From positions 62,001 through 126,000 of the forward strand of contig NZ_LSGQ01000029.1 of assembly GCF_001675285.1 (NCBI RefSeq): a stretch of 64,000 bases of DNA, given 5' to 3'. This stretch comes from Elizabethkingia miricola (GTDB lineage: Bacteria; Bacteroidota; Bacteroidia; Flavobacteriales; Weeksellaceae). The position numbers and the translations under genes were made by a program. Below, one piece after another: positions 10,873-20,611 of the stretch (positions within the stretch are counted from its first letter, which is position 1; each line of letters opens with the position of its first letter). The notes under the pieces were generated by a model, which saw nothing but the letters and a program-made list of their open reading frames with translations, did no database searches and was not told the DNA's origin.

Positions 10873-12804
10873 TTATTTATTTAAATGGTTAGCTATTTCT
10901 TTCTTTACGTGTAGTACAAAATCGTCTACCGACATGACACCCAAATCTCCTTCGCCTCTTCTTCTTACAGAAACGCTTCCGTCTTGAGCTTCATTTTCGC
11001 CTACAACAAGCATATATGGGATTTTCTTAAGTTCTGCATCACGGATTTTCTTACCCGTTTTCTCATTCCTTTCGTCAATCAGACCGCAAATATCGTGAAT
11101 TTCTAACAATTGCGAAACTTTTTTTGCATAATCTACATATTTTTCGCTGATTGGTAAAATGATAAATTGCTCAGGACTAAGCCATAACGGGAAATCTCCG
11201 GCTGTATTCTCTATAAGGATTGCAATGAATCTTTCCATAGATCCAAACGGAGCACGGTGAATCATTACCGGTCTGTGCTTGTCATTATCAGAACCTGTAT
11301 ACCAAAGATCAAAACGCTCAGGCAAGTTATAGTCTACCTGAATGGTTCCAAGCTGCCAGCTTCTGCCTAGGGCATCTTTCACCATAAAGTCTAGTTTTGG
11401 TCCGTAGAATGCAGCTTCACCGTATTCTATAACTGTTTTTAATCCTTTCTGGTTTGCAGCATTGATGATGGCATGTTCTGCTTTTTCCCAATTTTCTTCA
11501 GAACCGATATATTTTTCTCTGTTTTCTTTATCTCTTAAAGAAATCTGAGCTGTAAAATCAGCAAATCCTAAAGAAGAGAAAACATAAAGTACTAAATCAA
11601 TTACTTTTTCGAATTCCTCCAATAACTGATCCGGAGTACAGAAAAGGTGAGCATCATCCTGAGTAAATCCTCTAACTCTGGTTAAGCCGTGAAGTTCTCC
11701 ACTTTGCTCATATCTGTAAACTGTGCCAAACTCAGCATAACGCTTTGGAAGGTCTTTATAAGACCATTGCTGTGCTTTATAGATCTCACAGTGGTGAGGA
11801 CAGTTCATTGGTTTTAATAAAAACTCTTCTCCTTCATGCGGAGTTTTAATTGGCTGGAAACTATCTGCTCCGTATTTCTCCCAGTGACCGGAAGTTACAT
11901 ATAAGTCTTTGTGACCAATATGTGGAGAGATAACGAACTCATATCCTTGCTTTTTCTGTGCAGCAGAAAGGAAGTTCTCTAGTTTTTTTCTAAGAGCAGC
12001 TCCTTTTGGTAACCATAGTGGTAAACCTGCACCTACTTTTTCTGAAAAAGCGAAAATTCCTAATTCTTTACCTAGTTTACGGTGGTCACGACGCTTCGCC
12101 TCCTCCAGACGCTCCAGATATTCTGTTAAGTCTTTCTGTTTAGGGAAAGTAATTCCGTATACACGAGTTAGCTGTTTGTTCTTTTCGTCACCACGCCAGT
12201 AAGCACCAGCAGCGTTTAGAATTTTTGCTGCCTTTACAATTCCGGTTGCCGGGATGTGGCCACCACGACATAAGTCGAAGAAATTATCGTGAGAGCATAA
12301 AGTAATTTCGCCATCAGTTAAATTTTCGATTAACTCGGTTTTGTAAGGGTTATCTTTATAAGTTTCTAATGCTTCAGCCTTGGAAACCGGATATAGATTG
12401 AAGGTTGAGTTCTTTTTTGCATTCTCCAGCATTTTCTTTTCGACTTTTTCGAAATCTTTTTCGGAGAAAGTCTGGTCACCAAAGTCCACATCGTAGTAGA
12501 ACCCGTTTTCAATTGCAGGCCCAATAGTTAGCTTCGCATCCGGATAAAAATCCAGAATAGCCTGAGCTAAAAGGTGAGCAGAGGAATGCCAGAAAGCTTT
12601 TTTACCCATATCATCGTTCCAGGTAAAAAGCTGAACCGTGGCATCTTCCGTTATTGGCGTGGTCACTTCTGTCTGTGTCCCGTTTACCAATGCCGAAATA
12701 GTGTTACGTGCCAATCCTTCACTAATGGATTGCGCGACCTGTAGCGGAGTTACCGCTGCCTCGAATTCTTTAATGCTTCCGTCCGGAAGTGTGATCTTTA
12801 TCAT
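10873..12804 (-). CDS. thrS: Threonyl-tRNA synthetase
   Basis: 643 residues, the usual class II length. The TGS domain (1-60) is followed by the editing domain with [11 protein letters not shown] (HxxxH), the catalytic core with the zinc-cysteine motif KPMNCPHHC, motif 2 [22 protein letters not shown] and motif 3 [12 protein letters not shown], then the anticodon-binding domain (about 540-643). It charges tRNA-Thr with threonine. It heads the thrS-infC-rpmI-rplT operon. A -7 promoter match lies just upstream at 12821-12828. Confidence 0.98.
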   Translation of the reverse strand: MIKITLPDGSIKEFEAAVTPLQVAQSISEGLARNTISALVNGTQTEVTTPITEDATVQLFTWNDDMGKKAFWHSSAHLLAQAILDFYPDAKLTIGPAIENGFYYDVDFGDQTFSEKDFEKVEKKMLENAKKNSTFNLYPVSKAEALETYKDNPYKTELIENLTDGEITLCSHDNFFDLCRGGHIPATGIVKAAKILNAAGAYWRGDEKNKQLTRVYGITFPKQKDLTEYLERLEEAKRRDHRKLGKELGIFAFSEKVGAGLPLWLPKGAALRKKLENFLSAAQKKQGYEFVISPHIGHKDLYVTSGHWEKYGADSFQPIKTPHEGEEFLLKPMNCPHHCEIYKAQQWSYKDLPKRYAEFGTVYRYEQSGELHGLTRVRGFTQDDAHLFCTPDQLLEEFEKVIDLVLYVFSSLGFADFTAQISLRDKENREKYIGSEENWEKAEHAIINAANQKGLKTVIEYGEAAFYGPKLDFMVKDALGRSWQLGTIQVDYNLPERFDLWYTGSDNDKHRPVMIHRAPFGSMERFIAILIENTAGDFPLWLSPEQFIILPISEKYVDYAKKVSQLLEIHDICGLIDERNEKTGKKIRDAELKKIPYMLVVGENEAQDGSVSVRRRGEGDLGVMSVDDFVLHVKKEIANHLNK

Positions 12805-12820
12805 AGTAAAAAAATGTACG

Positions 12821-12828
12821 CAAAATTA
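12821..12828 (-). promoter_or_regulatory. Candidate -7 box of thrS operon (TAATTTTG)
   Basis: On the minus strand TAATTTTG fits TAnnTTTG. CTG (12850-12848) lies exactly 19 bases upstream, one mismatch from the -33 TTG. The transcript would have a leader of about ten bases before the thrS ATG at 12804. Confidence 0.5.
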
Positions 12829-12850
12829 CAAAAAAATGAGAAAAAATCAG

Positions 12851-14395
12851 CTACAGTTTTCTATTCTTTACTTTTTGTCTGATAATTTCTACAACATCTA
12901 TGTGTGTAGCCTTGGCTTCAGCCCAGCTCTGAATGTCAATATAGACCAAAGTACGCTTATGGAAAGGGTTCTGGTTGTATATGTTAAGGGTGTTATAAAA
13001 CTCCATGAAAATTTTCTCCTGATCTGAAAAGAAAACTTCATTCAGTTTCTGGAAAAACTCACTGATACTAAAGTGAATTTCACTTGCATTCTTCATTTTA
13101 GCCACAAAACGATGGGTTTGTTTTGCAAATTCATCGTAATCCTCATCCATTCCGGATTCGTATTTTGCCATCAGAATCAATACTCTTGTATGAAATGCCA
13201 AATCTTCCTGTATACTGGAGCCTTTGGCCTGAAGAATTCTTTGTCCGTATTCTATAGTCTCTTTGTATTTTTTAGAACCAAAGTAAAGGGCTGCAATTTT
13301 CAGATATAGTATAAGAAGATGATGATCATCTATCTTATCCCGGAATTTCTCCATCTTCAATTCTACTTCAGGAATAAGTTTGGTGCCAATGAAAAATTCT
13401 CCTTTTATAAAATGAATGTTCATTTGAGTATTATAAACATTCAGAAAAGTAAGAGACTGCAGGTTTTCATTAGTTGTAAAATACCCAGAGCTGGTTGTTT
13501 CTCTAAATTTTTCAAACCAGTCTTCCAATTTATTTACCTGTCCGTTTAGGAAGAGGATCTTCATAAGGTTAGTATTCCCTTTAATATACCATACCGGGTG
13601 GTTAATTATCATTTCAGGATTTTCATAGAATAATTCCACCCATTTCTGAGAGTATTTGTAGGCATGTTTGTAATCCTGGAGCAGAAGATGTTTCCATACA
13701 TGGGCTTTATAGAACCACAGTTTTTCCCTGAAATTCAGTCTGGAAAAGCTTATTTTCCGAATTTGTTCGTTAAACTGATGAATAATACTTTCTTTATCAG
13801 TATCATTCTGAGCATAACCGTTTTTTAGCATTTCACTGTACAGCTTCAATGATAGATTGGAGAGTTCTGTGGAATAGGAATTCTGAATGCTGAGTTCATG
13901 TGACTGGGCAATAAGCTCATCAGCACGTCCTTCTATACTTCGTGTAATATATTGGGATTCTATAACTTTTTCCAGATCTATAATATCTATGGCCAATGTT
14001 TTTTCATCCAGATCGAATGCTGTTTGTTTTGCTTTATCCAATATCTTCAATGCCTGACGGTGAAGACCTTTCTGGTACAGAATGGTGGCGAAATCCAGTT
14101 GCTCCCGCAGCTGTATCCTGTTGTTCTGAAGACTTGGATTCATGCGCAGACTCACCAATATTTGTTTATACAAGTGTGCTTTAAGATTAGAAAGCTGCTG
14201 TTTAGTAGATATTTTTTTTGAAATGATAATGTCTTCATCATATTCTTTCATTTTTTCCATTTCAGAAAACAGGAGCAGAAATTTAGCATCTACATTTATT
14301 CCTAAACGGTTAACATAAAGCTTAAATTGTCTTTTTTCTGATGTAGAAAGCGACTTTATCAGTACGAAAAGAAAATCTTTTTGCAAATCTGCCAT
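12851..14395 (-). CDS. Conserved helical protein of unknown function
   Basis: 514 residues, no signal peptide or membrane segment, so cytoplasmic. The whole length is alpha-helical with TPR-like spacing (for example LYQKGLHRQALKILDKAKQTAFDLDEKTLAIDI cut into short pairs), suggesting a repeat scaffold. I do not recognise a named family; similar large helical proteins next to translation genes occur in Flavobacteriia. It ends 46 bases upstream of thrS on the same strand, with the thrS -7 box in between. It is divergent from leuA. Confidence 0.75.
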   Translation of the reverse strand: MADLQKDFLFVLIKSLSTSEKRQFKLYVNRLGINVDAKFLLLFSEMEKMKEYDEDIIISKKISTKQQLSNLKAHLYKQILVSLRMNPSLQNNRIQLREQLDFATILYQKGLHRQALKILDKAKQTAFDLDEKTLAIDIIDLEKVIESQYITRSIEGRADELIAQSHELSIQNSYSTELSNLSLKLYSEMLKNGYAQNDTDKESIIHQFNEQIRKISFSRLNFREKLWFYKAHVWKHLLLQDYKHAYKYSQKWVELFYENPEMIINHPVWYIKGNTNLMKILFLNGQVNKLEDWFEKFRETTSSGYFTTNENLQSLTFLNVYNTQMNIHFIKGEFFIGTKLIPEVELKMEKFRDKIDDHHLLILYLKIAALYFGSKKYKETIEYGQRILQAKGSSIQEDLAFHTRVLILMAKYESGMDEDYDEFAKQTHRFVAKMKNASEIHFSISEFFQKLNEVFFSDQEKIFMEFYNTLNIYNQNPFHKRTLVYIDIQSWAEAKATHIDVVEIIRQKVKNRKL

Positions 14396-14508
14396 TGTAA
14401 AAAGTGAAAGTTTATTTAGTTGATAATCAATTTTTTATAAAAAGTTTTCAATGAAATGGATATTGTAGTTTTTAGTGGATCTGAAAAACCGGTAATAGTG
14501 AATTCATC

Positions 14509-14516
14509 TACTTTTG
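14509..14516 (+). promoter_or_regulatory. Candidate -7 box of leuACDB (TACTTTTG)
   Basis: TACTTTTG matches TAnnTTTG and ends 25 bases before the leuA ATG. No TTG is seen at the ideal -33 distance. I saw no T-box, leucine-rich leader peptide or attenuator in the 146-base gap upstream of leuA. Confidence 0.4.
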
Positions 14517-14541
14517 AGTCAAAATTAAATAAAACTTCATT

Positions 14542-15717
14542 ATGAAAGCCGAGAAGATTGAAATTTTTGACACTACCTTACGTGATGGGGAACAAGTCCC
14601 GGGTTGTAAATTGAATGTAGAACAAAAGTTAGTTATCGCAGAAAAACTCGATGAGCTCGGTGTAGATATTATCGAAGCAGGTTTTCCTATTTCCAGTCCC
14701 GGTGATTTTCATTCTGTAACCGAGATTGCAAAGTTAGTAAGAAATGCTAAAGTATGTGCACTTTCCCGTGCTCATAAAAAAGATATAGAATCTGCTGCTC
14801 AGGCACTGAAATTTGCTAAAAGGCCAAGAATTCATACAGGTATTGGGGTTTCGGAATCTCATCTTAGATATAAATTCAATATTACTCTGGAGCAGGCTAT
14901 CGAGCGTGCTGTTGGAGCAGTAAGTTTTGCTAAAAGCTTTGTAGAAGATGTGGAATTTTTTGCTGAAGATGCCGGAAGAACAGATAATGCCCACTTGGCA
15001 CGTGTATGTGAAGCCGTAATTAAAGCAGGAGCTACGGTATTAAATATCCCGGACACAACAGGGTATTGCCTGCCGGAAGAATATGGAGCCAAAATAAAGT
15101 ACCTGAAAGAAAATGTAAAGGGTATTGAAAATGTAATTATCTCTTGCCACTGTCACAATGATCTTGGATTGGCTACAGCCAATTCTATCGCCGGAGCAAT
15201 AAACGGAGCAAGACAAATTGAATGTACCATCAACGGAATAGGGGAAAGAGCTGGAAATACCGCTCTTGAAGAAGTGGTGATGATCTTGCAACAACATAGA
15301 GACCTTCATTTAGCTACAGATATTAATTCAAAAATGCTAACTGAACTTAGTCAGCTGACTTCAGATATGATGGGGATGGTTGTACAGCCTAATAAAGCAA
15401 TTGTTGGTGCCAATGCCTTTGCGCACAGTTCCGGAATTCACCAGGATGGTGTGATTAAAAATCGTGAGACTTACGAAATTATTAATCCGGAAGATGTTGG
15501 AGTAACTGAATCTTCAATTGTTCTTACAGCCAGAAGCGGGCGTTCTGCATTGGCATACAGATATAAAAATATTGGTTTTGATATTACTAAAAACGAATTG
15601 GATGTTTTATACTCTGAATTCTTAAAAGTTGCCGACAGCAAGAAAGAAGTAAATGATGAAGATTTGAATGTTATAATGAATGTATATAGCCAAAGTGCCA
15701 ATTATGAACGCAGATAA
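14542..15717 (+). CDS. leuA: 2-isopropylmalate synthase, short form without regulatory domain
   Basis: 391 residues. It condenses acetyl-CoA with 2-oxoisovalerate in the first committed step of leucine synthesis. The HMGL-type TIM barrel carries [13 protein letters not shown] near the N-terminus, the metal motif [14 protein letters not shown] and [14 protein letters not shown]. The protein stops soon after the linker ([10 protein letters not shown]...), lacking the roughly 120-residue C-terminal LeuA dimer domain that binds leucine in the long form of about 510 residues. This looks like the normal Bacteroidota form, not a truncation: the stop is followed immediately by overlapping leuC. Confidence 0.93.
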   Translation: MKAEKIEIFDTTLRDGEQVPGCKLNVEQKLVIAEKLDELGVDIIEAGFPISSPGDFHSVTEIAKLVRNAKVCALSRAHKKDIESAAQALKFAKRPRIHTGIGVSESHLRYKFNITLEQAIERAVGAVSFAKSFVEDVEFFAEDAGRTDNAHLARVCEAVIKAGATVLNIPDTTGYCLPEEYGAKIKYLKENVKGIENVIISCHCHNDLGLATANSIAGAINGARQIECTINGIGERAGNTALEEVVMILQQHRDLHLATDINSKMLTELSQLTSDMMGMVVQPNKAIVGANAFAHSSGIHQDGVIKNRETYEIINPEDVGVTESSIVLTARSGRSALAYRYKNIGFDITKNELDVLYSEFLKVADSKKEVNDEDLNVIMNVYSQSANYERR

Positions 15718-17086
15718 GAAGACATTATTCGATAAAGTCTGGGATGCCCATGTTGTAGATACGGTACCAGACGGACCTCAGATTATTTATATCGACAGAC
15801 ACCTGATCCACGAAGTAACAAGTCCGCAGGCTTTTGCAGAGTTGGAAGCTAAAGGAGTACAGGTATTCCGTCCTAAACAAATTACAGCGACAGCTGACCA
15901 TAATGTACCTACACTAGATCAGGATCAGCCAATAAAGGATGATCTTTCCAGAACTCAGGTAGAACAACTGACGGAGAATTGCAAAAAAAATAATGTAGAG
16001 TTATACGGCTTAGGCCACCCATATCAAGGAATTGTACACATTATTGCTCCTGAACTGGGAATTACCCAGCCAGGGATGAGCATTGTATGTGGAGACAGCC
16101 ATACGTCTACGCATGGAGCCTTCGGAGCTATTGCTTTCGGTATTGGTACCAGTCAGGTAGCGCAGGTTTTTGCCAGTCAGTGTTTGCTACTGAATAAACC
16201 TAAATCTATGCGTGTTACCGTAAACGGTAAACTGAATAAAGATGTACAGCCAAAAGATGTAATTCTTTATATCATTTCTAAAATAGGAACAGATGCAGGA
16301 ACAGGCTATTTCTGTGAATATGCCGGAAATGTTTTTGAGGAAATGTCTATGGAAGGGCGTATGACGGTATGTAACATGAGTATAGAAATGGGAGCCCGTG
16401 GTGGAATGATTGCGCCGGATGAAACTACTTTCGCTTACGTAAAAGGCCGCAAATTTGCACCTGAAGGGGAAGAATGGGAGAAGAAAGTAGCCTATTGGAA
16501 AACTTTGAAATCTGATGAAGGAGCGGCATTCGATGAAGAATTCCATTTCAATGCAGAAGATATTCATCCAATGATTACTTACGGAACGAACCCAGGAATG
16601 GGAATTTCAGTAAATGAAAGTGTTCCGACCCCCGTAACTGAATCTGAAGCGAAAGCTCTTAAATATATGGGGTTACAGGCGGGGCAGTCTGCCAGCGATA
16701 TTCCTGTTAATTATGTATTTATCGGTAGCTGTACCAATGCAAGAATCGAAGATTTCCGTTCAGTTGCAGAATATATTAAAGGAAAGAGAAAAGCCGAAAA
16801 TATTAATGCACTTATTGTTCCGGGATCACAACAGGTTGTAACACAGATTTATGATGAAGGACTGGATAAAGTATTTACAGAAGCTGGTTTCCAAATTCGT
16901 CAGCCTGGTTGTTCAGCATGTCTGGCAATGAACGATGATAAAATCCCTGAAGGTGAGTATTGTGTTTCTACGTCGAACAGAAACTTTGAAGGAAGACAGG
17001 GACAAGGTGCCAGAACTATCCTGGCGAGTCCGCTAACTGCAGCTAAGGTAGCAGTAGAAGGGAGAATTTTAATTTCTAAAAATTAA
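15704..17086 (+). CDS. leuC: 3-isopropylmalate dehydratase large subunit
   Basis: 460 residues from the ATG at 15704 ([18 protein letters not shown]), which is preferred over the ATG at 15680 because homologues begin at this motif. The aconitase-type [4Fe-4S] cysteines are visible in [12 protein letters not shown] and in [10 protein letters not shown]. With LeuD it isomerises 2- to 3-isopropylmalate. It overlaps leuA by 14 bases and is followed 4 bases later by leuD. Confidence 0.96.
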   Translation: MNADKKTLFDKVWDAHVVDTVPDGPQIIYIDRHLIHEVTSPQAFAELEAKGVQVFRPKQITATADHNVPTLDQDQPIKDDLSRTQVEQLTENCKKNNVELYGLGHPYQGIVHIIAPELGITQPGMSIVCGDSHTSTHGAFGAIAFGIGTSQVAQVFASQCLLLNKPKSMRVTVNGKLNKDVQPKDVILYIISKIGTDAGTGYFCEYAGNVFEEMSMEGRMTVCNMSIEMGARGGMIAPDETTFAYVKGRKFAPEGEEWEKKVAYWKTLKSDEGAAFDEEFHFNAEDIHPMITYGTNPGMGISVNESVPTPVTESEAKALKYMGLQAGQSASDIPVNYVFIGSCTNARIEDFRSVAEYIKGKRKAENINALIVPGSQQVVTQIYDEGLDKVFTEAGFQIRQPGCSACLAMNDDKIPEGEYCVSTSNRNFEGRQGQGARTILASPLTAAKVAVEGRILISKN

Positions 17087-17090
17087 GAAA

Positions 17091-17681
17091 ATGCAGAAGC
17101 TTACACATATTACTTCAACAGCCATTCCTTTACCAACGGAAAATATAGATACAGACCAGATTATTCCTGCAAGATTCCTGAAAAGTATTGACAAGAATGG
17201 TTTTGGACAAAATGTTTTCAGAGACTGGAGATTTGATAAAGAAAATAATCCGAATACAGATTTTGTCCTTAATAATCCAAAATATTCCGGAGAAATACTG
17301 GTAGCAGGTAACAATTTTGGTTGTGGTAGCAGCCGAGAGCATGCTGCATGGGCGTTAACAGGATACGGATTTAAAGTAGTTGTATCCAGCTATTTTGCCG
17401 ATATCTTCAGAGGTAATGCACTGAATAACGGACTGCTGCCTGTAAAAGTATCCGAAGAATTTCTGAAAGAATTATTACAAACCATAACTAATAACCCTGA
17501 AACCGAAATTTCAGTGGACGTAGAGAAGCAAACTATAACCTTTAACCATAAATCCGAAAGCTTCGATCTAGACTCTTACAAAAAGATATGTTTGATGAAT
17601 GGCTATGACGATATTGATTTCTTGATCAGTAAAAGAGATAAGATCGACGCTTTCGAAAAAAACTTACAAAACACATTCTAA
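17091..17681 (+). CDS. leuD: 3-isopropylmalate dehydratase small subunit
   Basis: 196 residues, typical length for the swivel-domain subunit. ENIDTDQIIPARFLKS and NNFGCGSSREHAAWAL are the family hallmarks. It partners LeuC in the same operon. Its stop overlaps the leuB start in TAATG. Confidence 0.96.
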   Translation: MQKLTHITSTAIPLPTENIDTDQIIPARFLKSIDKNGFGQNVFRDWRFDKENNPNTDFVLNNPKYSGEILVAGNNFGCGSSREHAAWALTGYGFKVVVSSYFADIFRGNALNNGLLPVKVSEEFLKELLQTITNNPETEISVDVEKQTITFNHKSESFDLDSYKKICLMNGYDDIDFLISKRDKIDAFEKNLQNTF

Positions 17682-18802
17682 TGAGCGAAATGAAAATTGC
17701 TGTACTTGCTGGTGATGGAATAGGACCGGAAGTAGTAAATGAAAGTATTAAAGTATTAAATGCCATTTCTGAAGTATATGGTTGCAAATTTCAGTTTCAG
17801 GAGGCTATAGTTGGCGCTGAAGCCATTTTCCAGACGGGAAATCCTTTACCGGATGCAACACTGGATATCTGCAAAAACTCAGATGCAGTATTGTTTGGTG
17901 CAATTGGCGATCCGCATTTTGATAACAATCCGGAAGCTAAGGTACGTCCAGAGCAGGGATTGTTAAAACTAAGAAAAGAATTGGGACTATTCGCTAACCT
18001 GCGGCCTGTAAAAATTTTTGATAAGGTAGCAGAAAGCAGCCCATTGAAAAAAGAGATTATCGACGGAACAGATATGGTAATTTACCGTGAGCTGATCAGC
18101 GGTATCTATTTTGGTGAAAAATTCACAGAAGAGAATGGTGAATATGCATATGATGTTTGCCAATACAATAGAGCGGATATTGAAAGAATTGCACACCTTG
18201 CATTTCAGGCCGCTCAGAAGCGTCGTAAGAAGCTTACATTAATCGATAAAGCAAATGTATTGGATACGTCCAGATTGTGGCGTAAAGTATGTCAGGAGAT
18301 CGCTCCTCAGTATGAAGATGTTGCTTTAGATTACATTTTTGTGGACAATGCAGCAATGCAAATGATCCTGAATCCGAAGCAATTTGACGTTATTCTGACG
18401 GAAAATATGTTCGGAGATATTATCTCGGACGAAGCAAGTGTTATTGGTGGATCTATTGGCCTAATGCCATCCGCATCGGTAGGAGAGTCTAACTCTATGT
18501 TTGAGCCGATTCACGGATCTTATCCGCAAGCTAAAGGGAAAGGAATTGCCAATCCGTTAGCATCTATTCTAAGTGCAGCAATGATGCTGGACCACCTTGG
18601 GTGGGATGTTGCTGCCAGAACGATTGAGAAAGCTGTAGAAAAAGCTATAGCAGAAGGTTTTGTAACCCAGGATCTCAATACGACAAAATCTTATTCTACC
18701 TCAGAAGTAGGAAGTTTTGTAGCGGAGTTTATCCGTAACACACAGCATGGTAGTTATTACAACTACGAAAACATTCAAATTGGAAAATCTACGATAGTTT
18801 AA
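17681..18802 (+). CDS. leuB: 3-isopropylmalate dehydrogenase
   Basis: 373 residues. The N-terminal GDGIGPEVV and the metal/NAD region ENMFGDIISDEASVIGGSIGLMPSAS identify the isocitrate/isopropylmalate dehydrogenase family. It oxidises 3-isopropylmalate with NAD to give the leucine precursor. It is the last gene of leuACDB and is followed by a terminator hairpin. The ilv genes that supply 2-oxoisovalerate are not in the window. Confidence 0.97.
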   Translation: MSEMKIAVLAGDGIGPEVVNESIKVLNAISEVYGCKFQFQEAIVGAEAIFQTGNPLPDATLDICKNSDAVLFGAIGDPHFDNNPEAKVRPEQGLLKLRKELGLFANLRPVKIFDKVAESSPLKKEIIDGTDMVIYRELISGIYFGEKFTEENGEYAYDVCQYNRADIERIAHLAFQAAQKRRKKLTLIDKANVLDTSRLWRKVCQEIAPQYEDVALDYIFVDNAAMQMILNPKQFDVILTENMFGDIISDEASVIGGSIGLMPSASVGESNSMFEPIHGSYPQAKGKGIANPLASILSAAMMLDHLGWDVAARTIEKAVEKAIAEGFVTQDLNTTKSYSTSEVGSFVAEFIRNTQHGSYYNYENIQIGKSTIV

Positions 18803-18839
18803 ATATTAAAGTTGATTTATTATTAGGGTTTATTTTTTG

Positions 18840-18868
18840 AAAGGCCTCCGACATGTTCGGGGGTCTTT
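18840..18868 (+). terminator. Terminator after leuB
   Basis: AAAGGCCTCCGA and TCGGGGGTCTTT pair with two G-U-type positions around a 5-base loop, then a T-rich tail. Confidence 0.75.
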
Positions 18869-18898
18869 CTATTTTTAACAGACCTTTATATTAAGATA

Positions 18899-19088
18899 GC
18901 GTTCCTCTGGAACGCCCTAAATTTTCATAATTATAATCTATATAGATAAAGCTCCTGACGGAGCTCTTATTCATTATAATGAATTTTATTTATATAAATC
19001 ATGATCTAAGAAATCAGTAAAATGCTCCGGAGGAGCCTTATCTGTGTAAAAAAAGGTGTATCAAGAAGTAGGTATTCCGGAGGAATAC
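18899..19088. repeat. Four short TCC...GGA palindromes in one intergenic region
   Basis: Palindromes at 18899-18915 (GCGTTCC TCT GGAACGC), 18950-18965 (AGCTCC TGAC GGAGCT), 19024-19036 (GCTCC GGA GGAGC) and 19072-19088 (GTATTCC GGA GGAATAC). Arms differ in sequence but are self-complementary, always with TCC/GGA next to the loop, and two are followed by TATCTG. This suggests a family of small folded repeats maintained by compensatory change. Similar ones occur at 34287-34338. Confidence 0.7.
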
Positions 19089-19166
19089 TATCTGCCAATA
19101 GCAATGTTTTTCTCTGTATTTCTCTGGGATTTGTATCTGATATTAGTTATCATGAATTTAAAAATA

Positions 19167-19201
19167 AAAACCTCATAGGTATCTGAGGCCTATGAGGTTT
19201 T
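19167..19201. terminator. Bidirectional terminator
   Basis: AAAACCTCATAGG and CCTATGAGGTTTT form a perfect 13-bp stem with a 9-base loop, A-rich on one side and T-rich on the other. It serves the minus-strand DUF4230 gene and could back up the leuB terminator. Confidence 0.85.
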
Positions 19202-19249
19202 ATTAGCAAGATCATTTTCAGGGCTTGAAGCCTTAAAAAGGATGTGTTT

Positions 19250-19858
19250 TTAAAGAATAATTCCCTTTAATTCTCCAGTTTTATCCTCTATTTTATAGTT
19301 CAGAGCTTTAGCCAGAACAAAAATATCATTCAGGTTATGAACCAACTGTTCATGTCCTTCCTGCTCCAGTTTCTTTTGGTCAACGCTTTTTACCATGTTT
19401 TGTTTAGCCGATTCCATAATGCCATTAATGCTTTTCTGATCAAATCTGTTCATGGCATAATCATCCATAAAATGAATTTTTACATCCGGATAAATTTTAA
19501 TTTCAGCTCTTGGAAGCTCTGTAATTACCAGTTTTTTGTTAATGGTATCTACATCTATCTTCATTTGCTTCAGATCATAGGTTACCTGCGCTTTAGCGGT
19601 TGTATACAATACCATTTCCTTAGGAAGAATGTCATAGCCTCCAAATTTAAAAGCAGCACTTTTATGTGTTTGAAAGCTTGAGAAATTCTGCTCTAAAACC
19701 ACCATTTTATTCATTTTACTTATCTGATTAGTGATCAGATAATAATCCTGGTTAATAGCTTCAGCTTTTTTCTCTTTACATCCGCGCCATACAGACACAA
19801 CAAGAAGAGTAGAGAGTATACCGATTAAAATACCTATGTAAGTTGGAGTTCTTCTCAA
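19250..19858 (-). CDS. DUF4230 domain protein, membrane-anchored
   Basis: 202 residues. One N-terminal membrane anchor (about 7-24, IGILIGILSTLLVVSVW) is followed by the globular DUF4230 region (VVLEQNFSSFQTH, then strand-rich VTYDLKQMKIDVDTINKKLVITELPRAEIKIYPDVKIHF split by turns). The family is widespread in bacteria and of unknown function. It follows the thioredoxin-like gene by 36 bases on the same strand and may be co-transcribed with it. Confidence 0.8.
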   Translation of the reverse strand: MRRTPTYIGILIGILSTLLVVSVWRGCKEKKAEAINQDYYLITNQISKMNKMVVLEQNFSSFQTHKSAAFKFGGYDILPKEMVLYTTAKAQVTYDLKQMKIDVDTINKKLVITELPRAEIKIYPDVKIHFMDDYAMNRFDQKSINGIMESAKQNMVKSVDQKKLEQEGHEQLVHNLNDIFVLAKALNYKIEDKTGELKGIIL

Positions 19859-19894
19859 AGAAAAAATGTTTTAATGATTATTGATGAATAGAGT

Positions 19895-20431
19895 TTAAGA
19901 AGAAGATTTTGCTTTGTTTATAATATTCAGCAAATCTTTTTCCAAGAATCCGGTTTCCGGAGCTTCAGTAATTCGTCCGATTTCTTTACCATCTTTTTTT
20001 ATAATAAAAGTAGGAACATGGGTAACATTATAAAGTTTCTCATCTTCATGCGGGCTTTTTTTCTGACGGTCTAAAGCAAAAATCTGCACTTTGTCTACAG
20101 GGTATTTCAGCTCCTGCAGGATTTTAATAAATCTTGGAAATTCTCGGTGGCTATCCGGACACCATGAACCAATAAATATGGTGATGTCGTAAGAAGATAT
20201 GTTTTCTTTTTCCAGTTTCTTTATAGAAGGCTGATCGACAACATAAGGTGTGTATTCTTCATCATACCATGCTTTAAATGGTTTTTTGTTGAATGGTTCC
20301 ATATTCTGTTGCCCGATGAGTAATATACCTCTTTCATTTTTAATACGCTGATTGATTTCGTTTGTCTGAGCATTTACATAATATGTAGATAAAGCCATAA
20401 AGGCCAAAGTTGCTATGAATACTTTTTTCAT
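19895..20431 (-). CDS. Exported thioredoxin-like protein with a single active-site cysteine
   Basis: 178 residues. A signal peptide (MKKVFIATLAFMALSTYYVNA, cleavage about residue 21) is followed by a thioredoxin fold: TIFIGSWCPDSHREFPRFIKIL at the active site and VTHVPTFIIKKDGKEIGRI with the cis-proline. The active site reads WCPDS, so the second cysteine of CxxC is missing, and no other cysteine is near. It cannot run a normal dithiol cycle alone; a monothiol or chaperone role is possible. It lies in the periplasm. Confidence 0.82.
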   Translation of the reverse strand: MKKVFIATLAFMALSTYYVNAQTNEINQRIKNERGILLIGQQNMEPFNKKPFKAWYDEEYTPYVVDQPSIKKLEKENISSYDITIFIGSWCPDSHREFPRFIKILQELKYPVDKVQIFALDRQKKSPHEDEKLYNVTHVPTFIIKKDGKEIGRITEAPETGFLEKDLLNIINKAKSSS

Positions 20432-20582
20432 TGGTGAGATAGATTATTAAACAAATATAAGCAATGTCTTATGTTAAAGTATGAAGAGTGAATTACGAAT
20501 TTTGAAATATATTGATATAGAATCCAAACTTCAAATACTTCCGATATATAGAATATTTCGTGCCAAACTTTTGGTCAATAAA

Positions 20583-20605
20583 AAAGCCTGAAAAAATCAG
20601 GCTTT
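20583..20605 (-). terminator. Terminator after acyl-CoA dehydrogenase
   Basis: AAAGCCTGA and TCAGGCTTT form a 9-bp stem with a 5-A loop. On the minus strand a T run follows. It starts 7 bases after the gene's stop. Confidence 0.85.
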
Positions 20606-20611
20606 ATTTTT

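Larger units (their letters stand above)
18803..19249. other. 447-base non-coding region with terminators and hairpin repeats
   Basis: Lies between convergent leuB and the DUF4230 gene. It holds a terminator at each end and four small palindromes described as separate entries. No ORF of note. Confidence 0.7.

Noticed and set aside
12638-13027. Plus-strand ORF of 129 codons
   Set aside because: Antisense to the thrS 5' end and the helical protein gene, no recognisable product.
16187-16567. Minus-strand ORF of 126 codons in leuC
   Set aside because: Antisense shadow of a well-supported aconitase-type gene.
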